Positions 1-11,655 of a stretch of DNA of 64,000 nucleotides are shown in pieces. The position numbers were made by a program, and so were the translations under genes. The stretch comes from Plasmodium brasilianum (taxonomy: Eukaryota; Apicomplexa; Aconoidasida; Haemosporida; Plasmodiidae), in the NCBI RefSeq assembly GCF_023973825.1, contig NC_090118.1, positions 466,501 through 530,500 of the forward strand, written 5' to 3'. The notes beneath the pieces are model-generated. The model saw nothing but the letters and a program-made list of their open reading frames with translations, had not been told where the DNA came from and did no database searches. Position 1 is the stretch's first letter. Every line of letters starts with the position of its first letter.

Positions 1-427
1 AAAAGAATTATAAAGCTCTTTAATTTCGATGTTTGTTAAGGTATAAATTGTTATTTCGAAAAAAAAGAAAAATTTCGAAAAAAAAGAAAAAAAAGAATGA
101 ATAAATGAATGAAAGGAAAGAAGGGAAAAAACAAAAAGCAAGAAATGTGCGAAATGGATGGAAAAAGAGGAGTGACAAATGGCATGATGCATGGCTTGAT
201 AAACGGCTTGCCTGTGTTGCAGCCGTAGTGCAAAATCCGCATGGCACATACCTGTTTCACAGTTGATAATATTATGCAGTCGTATATATCTCACATGGAA
301 AAATATTCTAACCCATTTCAACGATGTGAAAATCTACCAAACATTTAACATATCTCTTTCATTCATCCATCCAACCAACCAACCAACCAGCCAACTTATC
401 ATTTTTTTTTTTTTTTTTTTTTTAAAT
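1..427. other. 3' flank of eL22, no gene seen
   Basis: AT-rich sequence downstream of the eL22 stop, with A-runs at 59-93 and a T-run near 401-423. Open frames on both strands are short and rich in Phe/Ser, as expected from homopolymers. I see no conserved protein or RNA here. Confidence 0.6.
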
Positions 428-1532
428 TTAATTATTCAACTGAAAATATTTGAATTCGTACGCTAACTTTCCCTTTGCAATTACTCTCAAAAAATCCCTA
501 ATTTGCTGCACCTTTAGGTATTTCTTGGCCAAGTACTACAAAAAAATAGGAAGTAACAATGACAAATATACGTGCGTATTACATCGTACATGGCAAGTAT
601 TAACTATATGCACATATTATGTGTACATAGAGTATGTATGCAATATATCCATGGAGTGTATGTACATATTGTATGCGCACACATTGTGTGCAAGTGGAAA
701 AAACGCATTGCTTCCAAACCTTTATATATCTCTTCGAGAAGGGGATATGAACTGTAATGTATATTTTGTAGTCATCAGAGGTCACTACTACCTTATTTTT
801 TAAATTATTTGTTTTCTTATCTACCTTTATTTTATCCTTAAAAAATTGTTCCTATCATAAAAAAGGGGGGGAAAAATGTATAACTCGTGAAAATATGTGA
901 AGTGTTAGGGGAACGGAATATCAATATGGTAAAGGCTAAGCAATAGCAGCATGTACATGATTATGTGCAGATATATATAATACATGAAAAAAAAAAAAAA
1001 AAATCATTACGATGTATATATTTATATATATCACGCAATGATTCCGTTTCGTCTAATTCAGATCAATTAGGATTAGCTTGATCTGATATAATTTCGTATT
1101 TTTCGTTTTTTTCGTATTTTTCGTTTTTTTCGTATTTTTCGTTTTTTTCGTATTTTTCGTTTTTTTCGTATTTTTCGTTTTTTTCGTATTTTTCGTTTTT
1201 TTCGTATTTTTCGTTTTTTTCGTATTTTTCGTATTTTTCGTTTTTTTCGTATTTTTCCATCTATTCCTCTTTCCTCTTTCCTCCTTCCACTTTCCTTTTG
1301 TTTTATTCTTTTTTTTTTCTTGCTTTTTTTTCCGCCCTAAAAGTCATATTCAACTCACCAGTCCGCTAATGTCAAGAATCGTATCCTTCACCGGTTTTGT
1401 GCAATCCAGAATGTACTTTATCCCCTTGGTGCTTTTAACTGCTTTGGATTTCTTTCCAACAAACTTTTTGATCTTCTTTACAGTTTTTTTCTTTTGCTTT
1501 TTGGATCCTTTCGATTCTTTCTTGGCTACCAT
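428..1532 (-). CDS. RPL22: 60S ribosomal protein eL22 (L22e), three exons
   Basis: Structural protein of the large cytosolic ribosomal subunit. Hand-built exons on the minus strand are 1532-1359, 851-720 and 535-428, giving about 137 residues. Exon 1 starts MVAKKESKGS, has a very basic tail, then the eL22 signature YILDCTKPVKDTILDISGL. Exon 2 continues EQFFKDKIKV and ITVHIPFSKRYIK. Exon 3 gives YLAKKYLKVQQIRDFLRV and ends KYFQLNN. This follows the order of human eL22 (LDCTHPVEDG, VPFSKRYLKY, LRDWLRVV, YFQI). Donors are GTGAG and GTTTG and acceptors ATAG and GTAG; codon phase is kept across both junctions. Intron 1 (852-1358) holds an 18-bp tandem repeat. The N-terminal Lys-rich extension is longer than in animals. 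I chose the internal ATG at 1532 because it gives the expected MVAKK start; an upstream in-frame ATG at 1583 is less likely. Confidence 0.95.
1097..1258. repeat. 18-bp tandem repeat in eL22 intron 1
   Basis: About nine copies of an 18-bp T-rich unit alternating gtatttttc and gttttttc. Because 18 is a multiple of three, the minus strand stays open as a Glu-Lys-Tyr-Asn repeat, but it lies wholly inside the intron that joins eL22 exons 1 and 2. Confidence 0.85.
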
Positions 1533-1614
1533 TTTGTTAATGTATGAAATAAATGTATTATTTGAAAAACGAGAGAATCGCAAATAGGAGGATTGGTATC
1601 AGGGGCAAGATTAA

Positions 1615-1828
1615 TTAAAGCGATAAAATAAATACACAAAGTAAGGCGGCACAAGGTAATGCAGCGTCGTGGGACAAGGTATAGTTGCTATAAGTCAACA
1701 CGCCAAAAGTATACCACTCCCGTGTAATATAATAAACTATAAATACTAAGAACGCAAGATTTATTTTTGCATAAAAATACGTAAACTTAAAATTGGTCAA
1801 TTTTGTAAGGCAGTTGTTATAGAGATCG
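1615..1828 (-). CDS. Small membrane protein, terminal exon (5' end unresolved)
   Basis: The minus strand is open from about 1828 to a TAA at 1617-1615 and encodes about 70 residues: CLTKLTNFKFTYFYAKIN, then a hydrophobic helix (LAFLVFIVYYI), a polar hinge (TREWYTFGVLTYSNYTLSHD) and a second helix (ALPCAALLCVFILSL). GC content is clearly higher than in the flanks, as in coding DNA. The likely acceptor is the CGTAG at 1833-1829 (phase 2). A tiny first exon (ATGAC before GTAAGAG, near 2213) would fit that phase but is a guess. A longer unspliced frame from 2181 runs through a 29-bp repeat that is open in all three frames, so it cannot be trusted. The stop lies only 82 bp upstream of the eL22 ATG. 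I do not recognise the family; a two-helix ER or organelle protein fits. Confidence 0.5.
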
Positions 1829-1904
1829 CTACGACGAAAAAAAGGTTTTACTACTCGCAGTAAAATAACATAAATTTTAAAAAATCGAAAAAAAAAAATT
1901 AAAA

Positions 1905-2125
1905 AAATAAAATGCAGCAATATGAGGTAAAAAAAATAAAATGCAGCAATATGAGGTAAAAAAAATAAAATGCAGCAATATGAGGTAAAAAAAATAAAAT
2001 GCAGCAATATGAGGTAAAAAAAATAAAATGCAGCAATAAAAGATAAAAAAAATAAAATGTAGCAATAAAAGATAAAAAAAATAAAATGTAGCAAAATAAG
2101 ATAAAAAAAATAAAATAAAACAAAA
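1905..2125. repeat. 29-bp minisatellite
   Basis: Five to seven copies of a 29-bp unit (tgaggt, A8, taaaat, gcagcaata), degenerating toward 2110. The unit is not a multiple of three, so all minus-strand frames carry the same rotating Phe/Ile/Leu-rich peptide. It probably lies in the intron of the small membrane protein gene. Confidence 0.85.
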
Positions 2126-2217
2126 TAAAATGAAGTAATTTTTAATGTGCATTTTATTACTCCTTGTTTAACTTCGATCATAAAAAACTATTTCCGAAAT
2201 ATTTTCTTATAATTTTA

Positions 2218-4179
2218 TTTGTCACTCTTACGTCATAGCAGATCCAGTCCCTTTGTAAAAAAATATGTATTTGTACATGCATACATACATATGCACATAT
2301 CTATCCATATATATATATATATATATATGGCACATACCACATAATGCATTTTGCATAAATACGTTTATGTACGCATTTTTGTGTAGTATAATTTTTTTCT
2401 TTCCCATATGTATTATACAAATTTATACATATATATATATAATATACATGAATATTATGAATACATATATGCGCATAATTAGTAGTACAACTGAAGTGTT
2501 CACGTAAAGGGGCCCCCCCACCACCTCAACATGTGCGTAGTAAATTTTAAAATATTATAACCCCTCTTTACTTTTTCTTTATTTTTTTCGAAAAAAAAAA
2601 AATAGTAGTACTACCTAAACTGCTCTCTTCTCCTTCTATTATGATAAAAATATATTACTTTGAAAATTAATAAAAGATGTATGCACATTTTAGTAAAAAG
2701 ATTTTTCCTCATTTTTCTCCTTTTAGTTAAATACATTTGGAAAAGATTACAATAAAAATTAATCAATTGATAATACATTTTTTATAATATGTGAGCTATT
2801 TTGTATATATAGTATGTAGAAGTATCCCTTGTTATTTCTTTACTATATAAGCATCCCCCCTTGGCTCCTTTTAATAACAACATTGCTTTTTACGTATAAT
2901 GCGTTTCATTAAATATATATGTATAATATATATGTATAATATGTATGTATAATATGTATGTATGTAATTGCTCATACGTATATGTATAATTTATTGTTTA
3001 TATTATTCATACATTTAACACTTCAATGTTGAGCACTGATTTTTCGGAGAAAAAAAAAAAAAAAAATATTGAGTATTCGAAAACAGTAAAAAAATATTAA
3101 AATGACCTTTCTTATAGTCACCTCCCCCCCTTATTATTTTTTTTTTTTTATTTCCAGTTTTATTAAAAACATAATGTGTAATACATAAATATGGTTAAAA
3201 AAAAAAAAAAAAAAGGGGTACAATTTTTATTAACATAATAGTTGTAAGGGTATTATATGTGCAATTGTTTGTCAGTAAAAAAAAAGCGTTTAAACATGTG
3301 AATACATATACGTGTATATGTAAGTAGGCATACGCTTTAACTTCGTACATAATAAGCTTGGCACCTACAAACACCGTATTATTACGTTCACAGCAAAACA
3401 GTTTCTTCCACAATGCCCTGTTTTATGTATAATAGAAATCAGGTTAATTTTACTGCCAAAAAAAAAAGCGGCGTTAAAATGGTGTTAAAATGGTGTTAAA
3501 ACGGCATTGATTTTTTTTTTTTTTTAAATAGCATAAATCAATGCCCTTAGAAAGATTATCCTAAAAAAGGTTTATTAAAAAAAAAAGAGGCAGTAGAAGT
3601 AGCAGTAGTAAAGAGTTACCTAAAAATTTACGCAAGTAAATGGTACATATACACATACACACGCACACACTACTGACGTGCAATTTTTTTTGAAAAATTA
3701 TATAAAGTACATGGGTTAAAAATGCGTGGAAGGAGCAAACACACACGGAAAAAAGGATAAACAAAAAATGGAAACAAAATGGAAACAAAATGGAAACAAA
3801 ATGGAAACAAAATGGAAACAAAATGGAAACAAAATGGAAACAAAATGGAAACAAAATGGAAACAAAATGGAAACAAAATGGAAACAAAATGGAAATAAAA
3901 AGGAAACAAAATGGAAATAAAAAGGAAACAAAATGGAAAAAACAAAACAAAAAAAAAGGAAAGGAAGGGAAAGGAAAAAAAAATCGCTTTGATAACAAAA
4001 CAACCATATAACGGGGAAAAATTTTATCGTCGATTATATGTTCCCTTTTCCCAGTTGCAATAACGTTAGATGTGTAAAAATATATATATATATATATATA
4101 TATGTGCGTACGTATGTATCCATTTACGTCTGCTTGAACATGTACTAAGGAGTATGTCTTCCTTCCCCCTTCTGTTGGG
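2218..4179. other. Intergenic, downstream of Clp1, repeats only
   Basis: AT-rich spacer with (AT)n near 2300-2330 and 4081-4102, poly(A) and poly(T) runs, and a 12-bp minisatellite at about 3768-3940. Short frames are low-complexity or cysteine/tyrosine-rich and unsupported. No RNA gene recognised. Confidence 0.6.
3768..3940. repeat. 12-bp minisatellite (acaaaatggaaa)n
   Basis: About 14 copies of a 12-bp unit, the last ones with an aaatggaaataaaaagga variant. It is open on both strands because 12 is a multiple of three (Met-Glu-Thr-Lys-Trp-Lys-Gln-Asn on the plus strand), which is not evidence of a protein. Confidence 0.9.
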
Positions 4180-6081
4180 TCAAAATTTAATTTGCTTAAT
4201 ATTTCCGGGTATTACAAAATAAGGAGGTAAATTCTTAGTCGTTAAGGATATGGGACATAATATATCAATTAAAAAATCATTTTTATTTTCTTCAATTCTG
4301 TCAACATCTTCGTTATTTTCGTTATTTTGGCTATTTTCGTTATTTTGACTATTTTCGTTATTTTGGCTATTTTCGTTATTTTGACTATTTTCGTTATTTT
4401 GACTATTTTCGTTATTTTCGATCTTCGTATTTTCAATTTCTCGAACATTTTGAACATGTACAAAAGCAGCTATATTCATAAGATGAACATAATGTATATC
4501 TTTCGAATAGGAAACACCTAAAATACAGTTAAGTAAATTTTTCACCTGTCCATTATATAAACTAACAGACACTGTTTCTCTTTTTATGTTTCTACAATCA
4601 GCCGGAAGCGCTGATAAAGGAACAGCTAGATTTGTGTCCAACTTAACAAAATTTGTTGAGCTATATTTAAAAGTTATATAATGGCTCTTCTTATATATGC
4701 TATTATTAACATGTATATCCTTTGAGAAATAATTATAAAACCAAATGTTCTTGCAATATTTCAGTCTATTGCTGTCAGATGGAATTACACCTTCATATTT
4801 CGGCATTCCAATAATTTCTACCGCTTTTTCTTTGTGCCCACTATGATCATAACATGATTCGACATTACCACTATTGCCGACATTGGCGCTGCTGATGAAA
4901 CTGCTGCACATATTACCATTGCCAATGTTGCTACCACCTCCATCATCGCTTCTAACCCCATCGGCATTCACCATGATATGACCGCTACTCGTATTGACGT
5001 TACCACCCCCTGCATGATTACCTATACCATTTGTTCCTGCATAGTAAAGATTTTCTACAGGACCAACTGCACCACGATTTAGGTTACTACTGTTATTATG
5101 GTAACTGCTTATACCGTCATTAGTTACTCTAGGTTGATTTTCCATATTCCTCACGTTGATGTGATTGGATCCATTACCCTGGTTGTAATACTCCTTTAGG
5201 GAATAATGAAGAAAGGAGTTATCGATAACTACAACAATATTAATGTTATAAATTTCGATTAAATTTTGAACAGTCTTATAATCTGCTTCTGATGGGACAT
5301 TTAATATAAAACCAGATGCGAATATAATTTCTTGTTCAGTATTATTTTTAAAATTTGCTGATTGATAATTTAAATTATTTAACAACATTAAATACACACA
5401 ACTACTTATACATTCATTAATATGGTAATATAAATTTATATCTTCATTTATATCAAGATAGCCAAAAAAATAATCAAGTGCATATTTCATATTATTCATA
5501 TTATCATATACAAAGCAACTCATAATTCCAGGTCCTTTATTTAATTCAATTTTATCACAACTACATTTTGTGTCTGTTTCAATAAATATAGGTTTAAAAC
5601 CCGATTTCGAAGCATAATTTAGTAAAAGCATCGAAACGGAGCTTTTTCCTGAACTATTATTTCCTGTAATCAGTATACGCGGACCAACTGTTTTCTTCTT
5701 TTTTGCTAATTTTCTATATGCATCTAAAATGTATGATAAAGACAAATAATCTTTCATCGTGCTATTTTTACTTTCATATTCTTGCAAAGTTTTTCCCTTT
5801 ATTTGAATAGTACAACCTGTATATGTATAAATAGAAAATTTTTCATTAAACCCAAAATAGTAATCTTTATCTAACACTAGTTCTCTTCCAAATATTTCCG
5901 CTGAACTATTCGCATTCTTTTCGTTTTTTCGCAAAGCCTGATTTGACAATATCCTAATTTTTATGCACTCCTCTTTTTCATCAAATTTCGAAGCCTTTTC
6001 CAATGTCACGATCCGCAGTTCGCGAAATGCTTTCAGGTGGTAGATCCTTGTGTTGTTCGCAATTGCTCCAATTGCTGCCAT
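4180..6081 (-). CDS. CLP1: Polyribonucleotide 5'-hydroxyl kinase Clp1 homologue
   Basis: Clp1 is an ATP-dependent RNA 5'-kinase/scaffold of the nuclear mRNA 3'-end cleavage factor and, in animals, of the tRNA splicing endonuclease. This single-exon frame of 633 residues begins at an ATG at 6081. The N-terminal beta domain ends near residue 130 (KDYYFGFNEKFSIYTYTGC). The Walker A motif GNNSSGKSS is at about residues 139-147, followed by LLLNYASKSGFKPIFIETD, matching the human LLLNYAVRLGRRPTYVELD region. The C-terminal domain is recognisable (LLNCILGVSYSKDIHYVHLM; LPPYFVIPGNIKQIKF). It is longer than the human protein (425 aa) owing to a Gly/Asn/Ser-rich insertion at about residues 310-420 and a hexapeptide repeat SQNNEN at about 553-590. 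It is divergent from EMG1 with 1.6 kb between the starts. The conserved P-loop suggests ATP binding; RNA kinase activity is inferred. Confidence 0.93.
   Translation of the reverse strand: MAAIGAIANNTRIYHLKAFRELRIVTLEKASKFDEKEECIKIRILSNQALRKNEKNANSSAEIFGRELVLDKDYYFGFNEKFSIYTYTGCTIQIKGKTLQEYESKNSTMKDYLSLSYILDAYRKLAKKKKTVGPRILITGNNSSGKSSVSMLLLNYASKSGFKPIFIETDTKCSCDKIELNKGPGIMSCFVYDNMNNMKYALDYFFGYLDINEDINLYYHINECISSCVYLMLLNNLNYQSANFKNNTEQEIIFASGFILNVPSEADYKTVQNLIEIYNINIVVVIDNSFLHYSLKEYYNQGNGSNHINVRNMENQPRVTNDGISSYHNNSSNLNRGAVGPVENLYYAGTNGIGNHAGGGNVNTSSGHIMVNADGVRSDDGGGSNIGNGNMCSSFISSANVGNSGNVESCYDHSGHKEKAVEIIGMPKYEGVIPSDSNRLKYCKNIWFYNYFSKDIHVNNSIYKKSHYITFKYSSTNFVKLDTNLAVPLSALPADCRNIKRETVSVSLYNGQVKNLLNCILGVSYSKDIHYVHLMNIAAFVHVQNVREIENTKIENNENSQNNENSQNNENSQNNENSQNNENSQNNENNEDVDRIEENKNDFLIDILCPISLTTKNLPPYFVIPGNIKQIKF
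4310..4425 (-). repeat. 18-bp coding repeat in Clp1 (SQNNEN)n
   Basis: Six or so copies of an 18-bp unit encoding Ser-Gln-Asn-Asn-Glu-Asn inside the C-terminal domain of Clp1. The units carry almost no silent changes, so this is a recent expansion. Confidence 0.85.
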
Positions 6082-6199
6082 TGGAGCTATTGCGGTAATT
6101 ATTTTTTTTTATTTTTTGGGATACGTGGCTACTGAGACTGTCCCTATTTGGCTTTCTTATATCGAACTATAAATACATATACATATGTATATATGCATG

Positions 6200-6239
<40 letters not shown>

Positions 6240-7066
6240 TTATTTATTTATTTATTATTATTTTTTTTTTTTTTATCGAGCTATTTTTAATTCAATGCAA
6301 ATTTATTGAGTAAAAAAAAAAAAAAAAAAAAAGCTACCTGCCAAGGAACTATGTTAGGCACATACTAGGCAATTATAATTATAACAACACATACTAATGC
6401 TTTTAACAGTTCACACTTGGTTATTTGCAAACAATTATAAAGCTCTATTATACGATACATTTTATCCATTCACATAATTTTATAAAACTGATGGGAAATT
6501 GATTACCCCTTTTTACCTTGCCTAGTAAGGAAAAAAAAATATTACATATACAAGTAAAATTGAAAACCTACATTAGAATGCGCTTGCGGAGTATACAAGG
6601 AAAAAGAAGTTCTTTCCCTTAAACAAAGTGTTAAACATATGTGCGTATATACATATGTACGTATATACATATGTACGTATATACATATGTACGTATATAC
6701 ATATGTACGTATATACATATATATATGTATATATATATATACATATACTTCTACATATATACACAGGAGTTTTCGCGAATATGTATTTTTTTTTTTTCAT
6801 ACATACAAAAATGCGTATAATATTGCGCATGTACAAGGCGGCAACATTTTAATAACTCTGTACTATTGAAATATTTTCAACAAAAATTGCATGAACTGTT
6901 CAGGAGAAAACACGTGCTTTAGATATACATTTTTTTGGAGAAAAAAAAACAACATAGAAATCTCCCCTTGCATATTCAGCGATTTTTTTGTTAAATTTTT
7001 TTAAATAAGAATGCGTAAGATTCGTAAACGTCAATACATTCATACGTATAAGTTAATAAATAAATA

Positions 7067-7108
<42 letters not shown>

Positions 7109-7665
7109 TAATACGCATTATCTAGCGCTGTAAGGTTCAGTCATTTGCCCAGAATTAAGCTTTTTAAATTCCGTTTATTTTTAGTTTGTTGTTGAGTCAT
7201 TAAAAAAACTGCTAAATTTTGTTCTTGCGCGGAGATGCGAGGTCCATTTTGCGCGCATTGTGCGTTAGTATATAAACAAATAAATAAATAAATAAATGAA
7301 TATATATATATGTACATTCACTCGTATCTATGTTTGTATATATATAGGGATGTGGCAAATTTTTTTTTTTCATGGCGTATTTTTAAATTTTTAAATATAC
7401 GTCCTTTCTTACTAATTTTTTCCTCCAACTTTGGCTTGTTCACGTAAAATATTTTTTTTCAAATAAAACTGATCGCAAATAAATTTGATATTTTTATATT
7501 TTACCCTTTTCAATTATCCCCATTTCTGTACTCCTCACAACTGATGTTTGTGTTGCGAGCCTTTGATCGTTAACATATATATAAATGGGTATGTATATGT
7601 GAATGAATGCATCATGTTTATTCATATGGTATATGTATAGACATAGCGCTTCCCCCCTAGTAACG

Positions 7666-7697
<32 letters not shown>
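6082..7697. other. Divergent promoter region between Clp1 and EMG1
   Basis: The shared 5' region of two divergent genes. It contains (AT)n tracts at about 6208-6230 and 7070-7105, poly(T) at 6263-6274, poly(A) at 6311-6331, a 16-bp repeat (acatatgtacgtatat) at about 6645-6725, and a 28-base A-run directly before the EMG1 start (7670-7697). No coding frame supported. Confidence 0.6.
6640..6740. repeat. 16-bp repeat (acatatgtacgtatat)n
   Basis: Five near-perfect copies of a largely palindromic 16-bp unit in the Clp1/EMG1 intergenic region. Each unit can pair with itself, so the array could extrude hairpins. Confidence 0.8.
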
Positions 7698-7700
<3 letters not shown>

Positions 7701-8390
7701 ACGAGTAAAGCAAATGTCATACATTTTGCAGATGCAAATAATACAGGGAAAAAAAAAATAATAATTGTTTTAGAGGGTGCCCATTTACAACTAATAGAAT
7801 CAAAAAGATATATATATGAACTAACTAACAACAATAAGCATAGACAGATATTATTAAAGGAAAAAAAAGATGAAAATATAAAGAATTATAGACCAGATAT
7901 ACTTCATCAGTGCTTAATTCATTTATTAGAAAGCCCTTTAAACAAATATGGGATGTTACAGATATATGTAAAAACTCATGATAACCAATTATTTTATATC
8001 TCGCCACATTTGAAAATTCCCAAAACATACAATCAGTTTGAAGCCTTGATGGTTACGTTTTTAAGAAAATATAAAATCAAAGCAAACGAAAATAGAATGT
8101 ATTTATTGAAAATTATTAAGAATGATTATAATAATATATTACCAGTTAATGGAAAGAAAATAGGATTATCAATGAAAGGCAAAAAAGTTAATTTAGCTGA
8201 CTATGTACAGAATTTTGAAAAGGAGGACACACCCATAACATTTTTTATAGGTGCTGTAGCATATTCAAACCCTGTTATTAAATTAGAAATACTAGATGAA
8301 ACTATAAGCATTTCCGAATTTAGTTTAAGTGCTGCAACTTGTTGCTCTTCTATTTGCTCGGAATTTGAAAATTTGTGGAAGCTTTTTTGA
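7698..8390 (+). CDS. EMG1: 18S rRNA N1-pseudouridine methyltransferase EMG1/NEP1
   Basis: SPOUT-class methyltransferase of the nucleolar small-subunit processome; it methylates the hypermodified pseudouridine of 18S rRNA and helps uS19 assembly. The 230-residue single-exon frame matches NEP1 along its length: IIIVLEGAHLQLIESKRYIY at the start, RPDILHQCLIHLLESPLNKYG (conserved RPD..HQ.L..L..SPLN), LQIYVKTHDNQLFYISPH, KIPKTYNQFEALM, then the SPOUT knot region with FFIGAVAYSNP and the closing SISEFSLSAATCCSSICSEF. Length is close to human (244) and yeast (252). The ATG follows a 28-base A-run; no earlier in-frame ATG is useful. Divergent from Clp1. The name is secure; the activity is inferred from the family. 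Confidence 0.96.
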
Positions 8391-8501
8391 TAAGTCGTCC
8401 GAGAGAGGGATACACTACGCTGATGATATGGGAATGTAGTACATATAATACGTATATGTGTGCATATAACCCATGGGCATGCATACTCACATACATGCAT
8501 A

Positions 8502-8542
<41 letters not shown>

Positions 8543-9925
8543 CTTGTGCGCAAATTTTTAATATGCATTCATTTGTAATAATATTTGAAAAAAACAAAAT
8601 AAAGGAAGCAGCTCTCATCTCTTATAACTTTTTAAATGAAAACATGTTTGTACCATAGGATCGCCATAAAATTTATTTTGTATATTTTTATGAACGTGTG
8701 AAATGAAAAAGAAAACAAAAAAATTAAGTGCATAATTTATCTCTGTACAACTTTTTTGTCACCCACACACACAAACATATATATATAAGCCGAATAACAA
8801 CATATTTTTAATGAAGAAAAACATGATTATACTTGAACGAGGTATGCCCTTTTTTTTTTTTTTTTATAATTTGCTCCACATTTTATAATATATGAAAATA
8901 TCATGAAATGGGGAGATGAGAGAAAGAGAAATGAAATGATTATATTTGTGTTTTATTTGCATAAAAAATATATATATATCTTCTTTTTTTTTTTAAAATT
9001 ATCAACTGGTGTGTAACTATATACACACCATATATTTGTTCCTCCTTTTTTTTTTTTTTTTTTTTATTAATTTCATTTTTAAGTATGTCTCTCCATGCAA
9101 TTTGCTAATTTTTTAAGTCAAATTTGTATGAACATGTATAACTCATATGTATATATATATATATATATATACATATGAGTTATACGTACATAAAGTGCAT
9201 ATCTTGTCCATGTTTGCAAATGAGACCAAACTTGTTAAACTAGACCAACACTTTTCCATTTCACATACATGTGTGCAGTAACATTTATTATAAATTTTAG
9301 CTTTTAGAAAAAACGCTTCTTTTTTTTTTTTTAAATATAAAGAAGCAAAGCTCAGCAAGCGATGAAACATACCAACTAAACGTGTGTAAAAATGTACACA
9401 TTCATGTTAAAAACACTCGCACATGCATACGGATGGCTATGGAAATGTATGTACATACATATATACCTACATACGCATATATAATATATATAAGTGTTCG
9501 TATATACATATGTACTAATTTTTTTAGTTAAAAACATTTGGTCTTATATAATCTTATTTCATTTTGATATTTTTTTGGGGGGAAGGGGGTGTTGTCTATT
9601 TTAACGGTACTAAAAAAGCATCTATTTCAAAAAAAAAAAAGTTTTAAAAAAAAAGAAATGCAAAAAAAAAAAAAAAAAGTAATAAAAGGAAATCATGATA
9701 ATAATATATTACATTGTAAATGCTCAATATTGTGTTTTAATATAAAAGTCCAATTTAAAAAAAAAAAAAAAAAAAAAAGAAAAGGAGAATAACACATACA
9801 TATATATATATATATATAAGTATATATATGTATACATACTTGTAAATATACATAAGACATATAGACATAAACCACATATACATTATATATACCCTATATA
9901 TAACCCTATATATACATATATATAC

Positions 9926-9987
<62 letters not shown>

Positions 9988-10068
9988 ATGTGTGCACTTT
10001 TTTATATCCCTACTGTGATACCATTTTCTGTACAGTCAAAAAACAGCCATGAAATGCAAAAAAAAAAA
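8391..10068. other. Convergent 3' region, no gene seen
   Basis: Spacer between the EMG1 stop and the stop of the small minus-strand gene. It has (AT)n at about 8506-8540, 9150-9172 and 9902-9985, T-runs at 8851-8866 and 9050-9066, and A-runs at 9665-9678 and 9758-9778. Only low-complexity frames are present. Confidence 0.6.
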
Positions 10069-10916
10069 TTATGAATTTTTTTTTGGAAAATATTTCCATA
10101 ACCATGAAAAGTACCCCAATTGTTGTACATTTTCATTATTATCAGTATTATTTTTTGAATTTGATTCAGTATCACCTTTTGTTTTATTTTCTGTAATATT
10201 TTTTGATTTATCTTCTTCATTAATTACATCTTTTTTAATTTGTTCTTTTGGTATACTTTCGCTATCACTTTTTTTTGGAGAATTATTTTCTTCAGGTTTT
10301 TTTACAACCTTAATATTTTTCGCGATTACTGTTTTTTTAACCGGTATATTATTATTATTATTATTATCCTACAAAAAAAAAAAAAAAAAAAGTTATGAGG
10401 TTAATATGTTAACAAGTTAAAACGCTGTAAAGAGATACAATTAAATAGTAATAATATTAAGTAGTAATAGTATTAAGTAGTAATAGTATTATATAGGAGT
10501 AATATTAAGTAGTAATAGTATTAAATAGGAATAATATTAAATAGGAATAATATTAAATAGGAATAATATTAAATAGGAATAATATTAAATAGGAATAATA
10601 TTAAGTAGGAATAATATTAAGTAGGAATAATATTAAACTGTAATAATATTAAGTAGTAATAATATTAAATAGGAATAATATTAAATAGTTATATTTTGTA
10701 TATGCTTTTCGCATTCATAACGGCAGCTTATTTATTGTTCAAATGTAATGCTCAGACACTTGATGTGAATATGAAAATTTTTATAAACAATTCAACTTGT
10801 GCACACTTAAAATGTGAAAGGTCCCTAGTGTGCTCACATGTACACATATATATGTATCAACATGCACGTATGCACTGCATATATAATATACGCGTATATA
10901 CAAACATGTATATATG

Positions 10917-10978
<62 letters not shown>

Positions 10979-11655
10979 TATTAACACACAATTGCGATAT
11001 AGGAAAAAAAGTCAAATGTAAAAATTAATAAAAAATTGCGCAGAAATCATGCAACGGACAGTATGAAAAAACCAACAACATTAGAAGCTTTGCTTTGTAT
11101 GATTAAACAATACAAAAAGGGGAATGAAAAAAAAAAATTTTATATAATACTTCAACACGACATAAAAAGTACTATGTAGAAGTAATACACACGAATAACT
11201 CACTATATCTTATGCAACACAATAATGGAAATTTTTTTTTTTTTTTTTTTTTTTTTATTATTATATTCAAAAAAACATTAACAAGCAATAACAAACGAAG
11301 ATATTTTGAAACATACATATAATAATGCACATATGTTATAAACATGTAAACAAGCATGGGTTTACAGTAACTTAACAAATCATTCTATTATTTTGTAACT
11401 ATTGTACACAGTGCGGATAATACTTCTTGTTCTGATATTACATGAATATATATATATATGTATATATATATATGTATAGATATAGATATATATAAAATAC
11501 ACAGATAAAGCATATTCCTCAAGCACATCCAATCAGTATTTAAATTATAATTTAATTTTTTTTTTTTTTCCATTTACTTCTTCTTCTTTAGAATTAAGCT
11601 TCTTTAATTTAATATTCGGGTTGCTAGTAGTGGGCGGTTTATTAACTTTCGTCAT
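10069..11655 (-). CDS. Small Asn/Lys-rich conserved protein, spliced
   Basis: Exon 1 (11655-11578) starts MTKVNKPPTTSNPNIK and ends in a Glu triplet before a GTAAAT donor. The last exon (10368-10069) follows a 19-T tract and GTAG acceptor. Both junctions are phase 0, so direct joining gives about 125 residues. The terminal exon encodes an Asn run, KKTVIAKNIKVVKKP, an acidic/Asn-rich linker and an unusual aromatic C-terminus, LGYFSWLWKYFPKKNS. The implied intron (10369-11577) is 1.2 kb, long for this genus, so a micro-exon could be missing; a 24-nt in-phase candidate (after ATATCAG, before GTACAA) lies near 11400-11425. No family recognised. The C-terminal Trp/Tyr/Phe motif looks constrained and may be a binding peptide or membrane-facing helix (inference). 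Confidence 0.6.
10440..10690. repeat. Short AT tandem repeat in intron (ggaataatattaaata)n
   Basis: About fifteen copies of a 15-16-bp unit ending in taatattaa, inside the long intron of the small minus-strand gene. Next to it is an (AT)n tract at 10920-10972. Confidence 0.85.

Noticed and set aside
1063..1260. Glu-Lys-Tyr-Asn repeat protein on the minus strand
   Set aside because: Lies wholly within eL22 intron 1 and is generated by an 18-bp repeat.
1899..2152. Minus-strand membrane-protein-like frames (Phe/Ile/Leu rich)
   Set aside because: All three frames show the same peptide because a 29-bp repeat rotates through them; this is not coding evidence.
3726..4011. Met-Glu-Thr-Lys-Trp repeat protein
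   Set aside because: A 12-bp satellite open on both strands with no flanking coding sequence.
10696..11028. Plus-strand frame with a signal-peptide-like start (MYMLFAFITAAYLLF)
   Set aside because: Inside the intron of the minus-strand gene, ends in (AT)n; only about 50 residues look complex and no homology is recognised.
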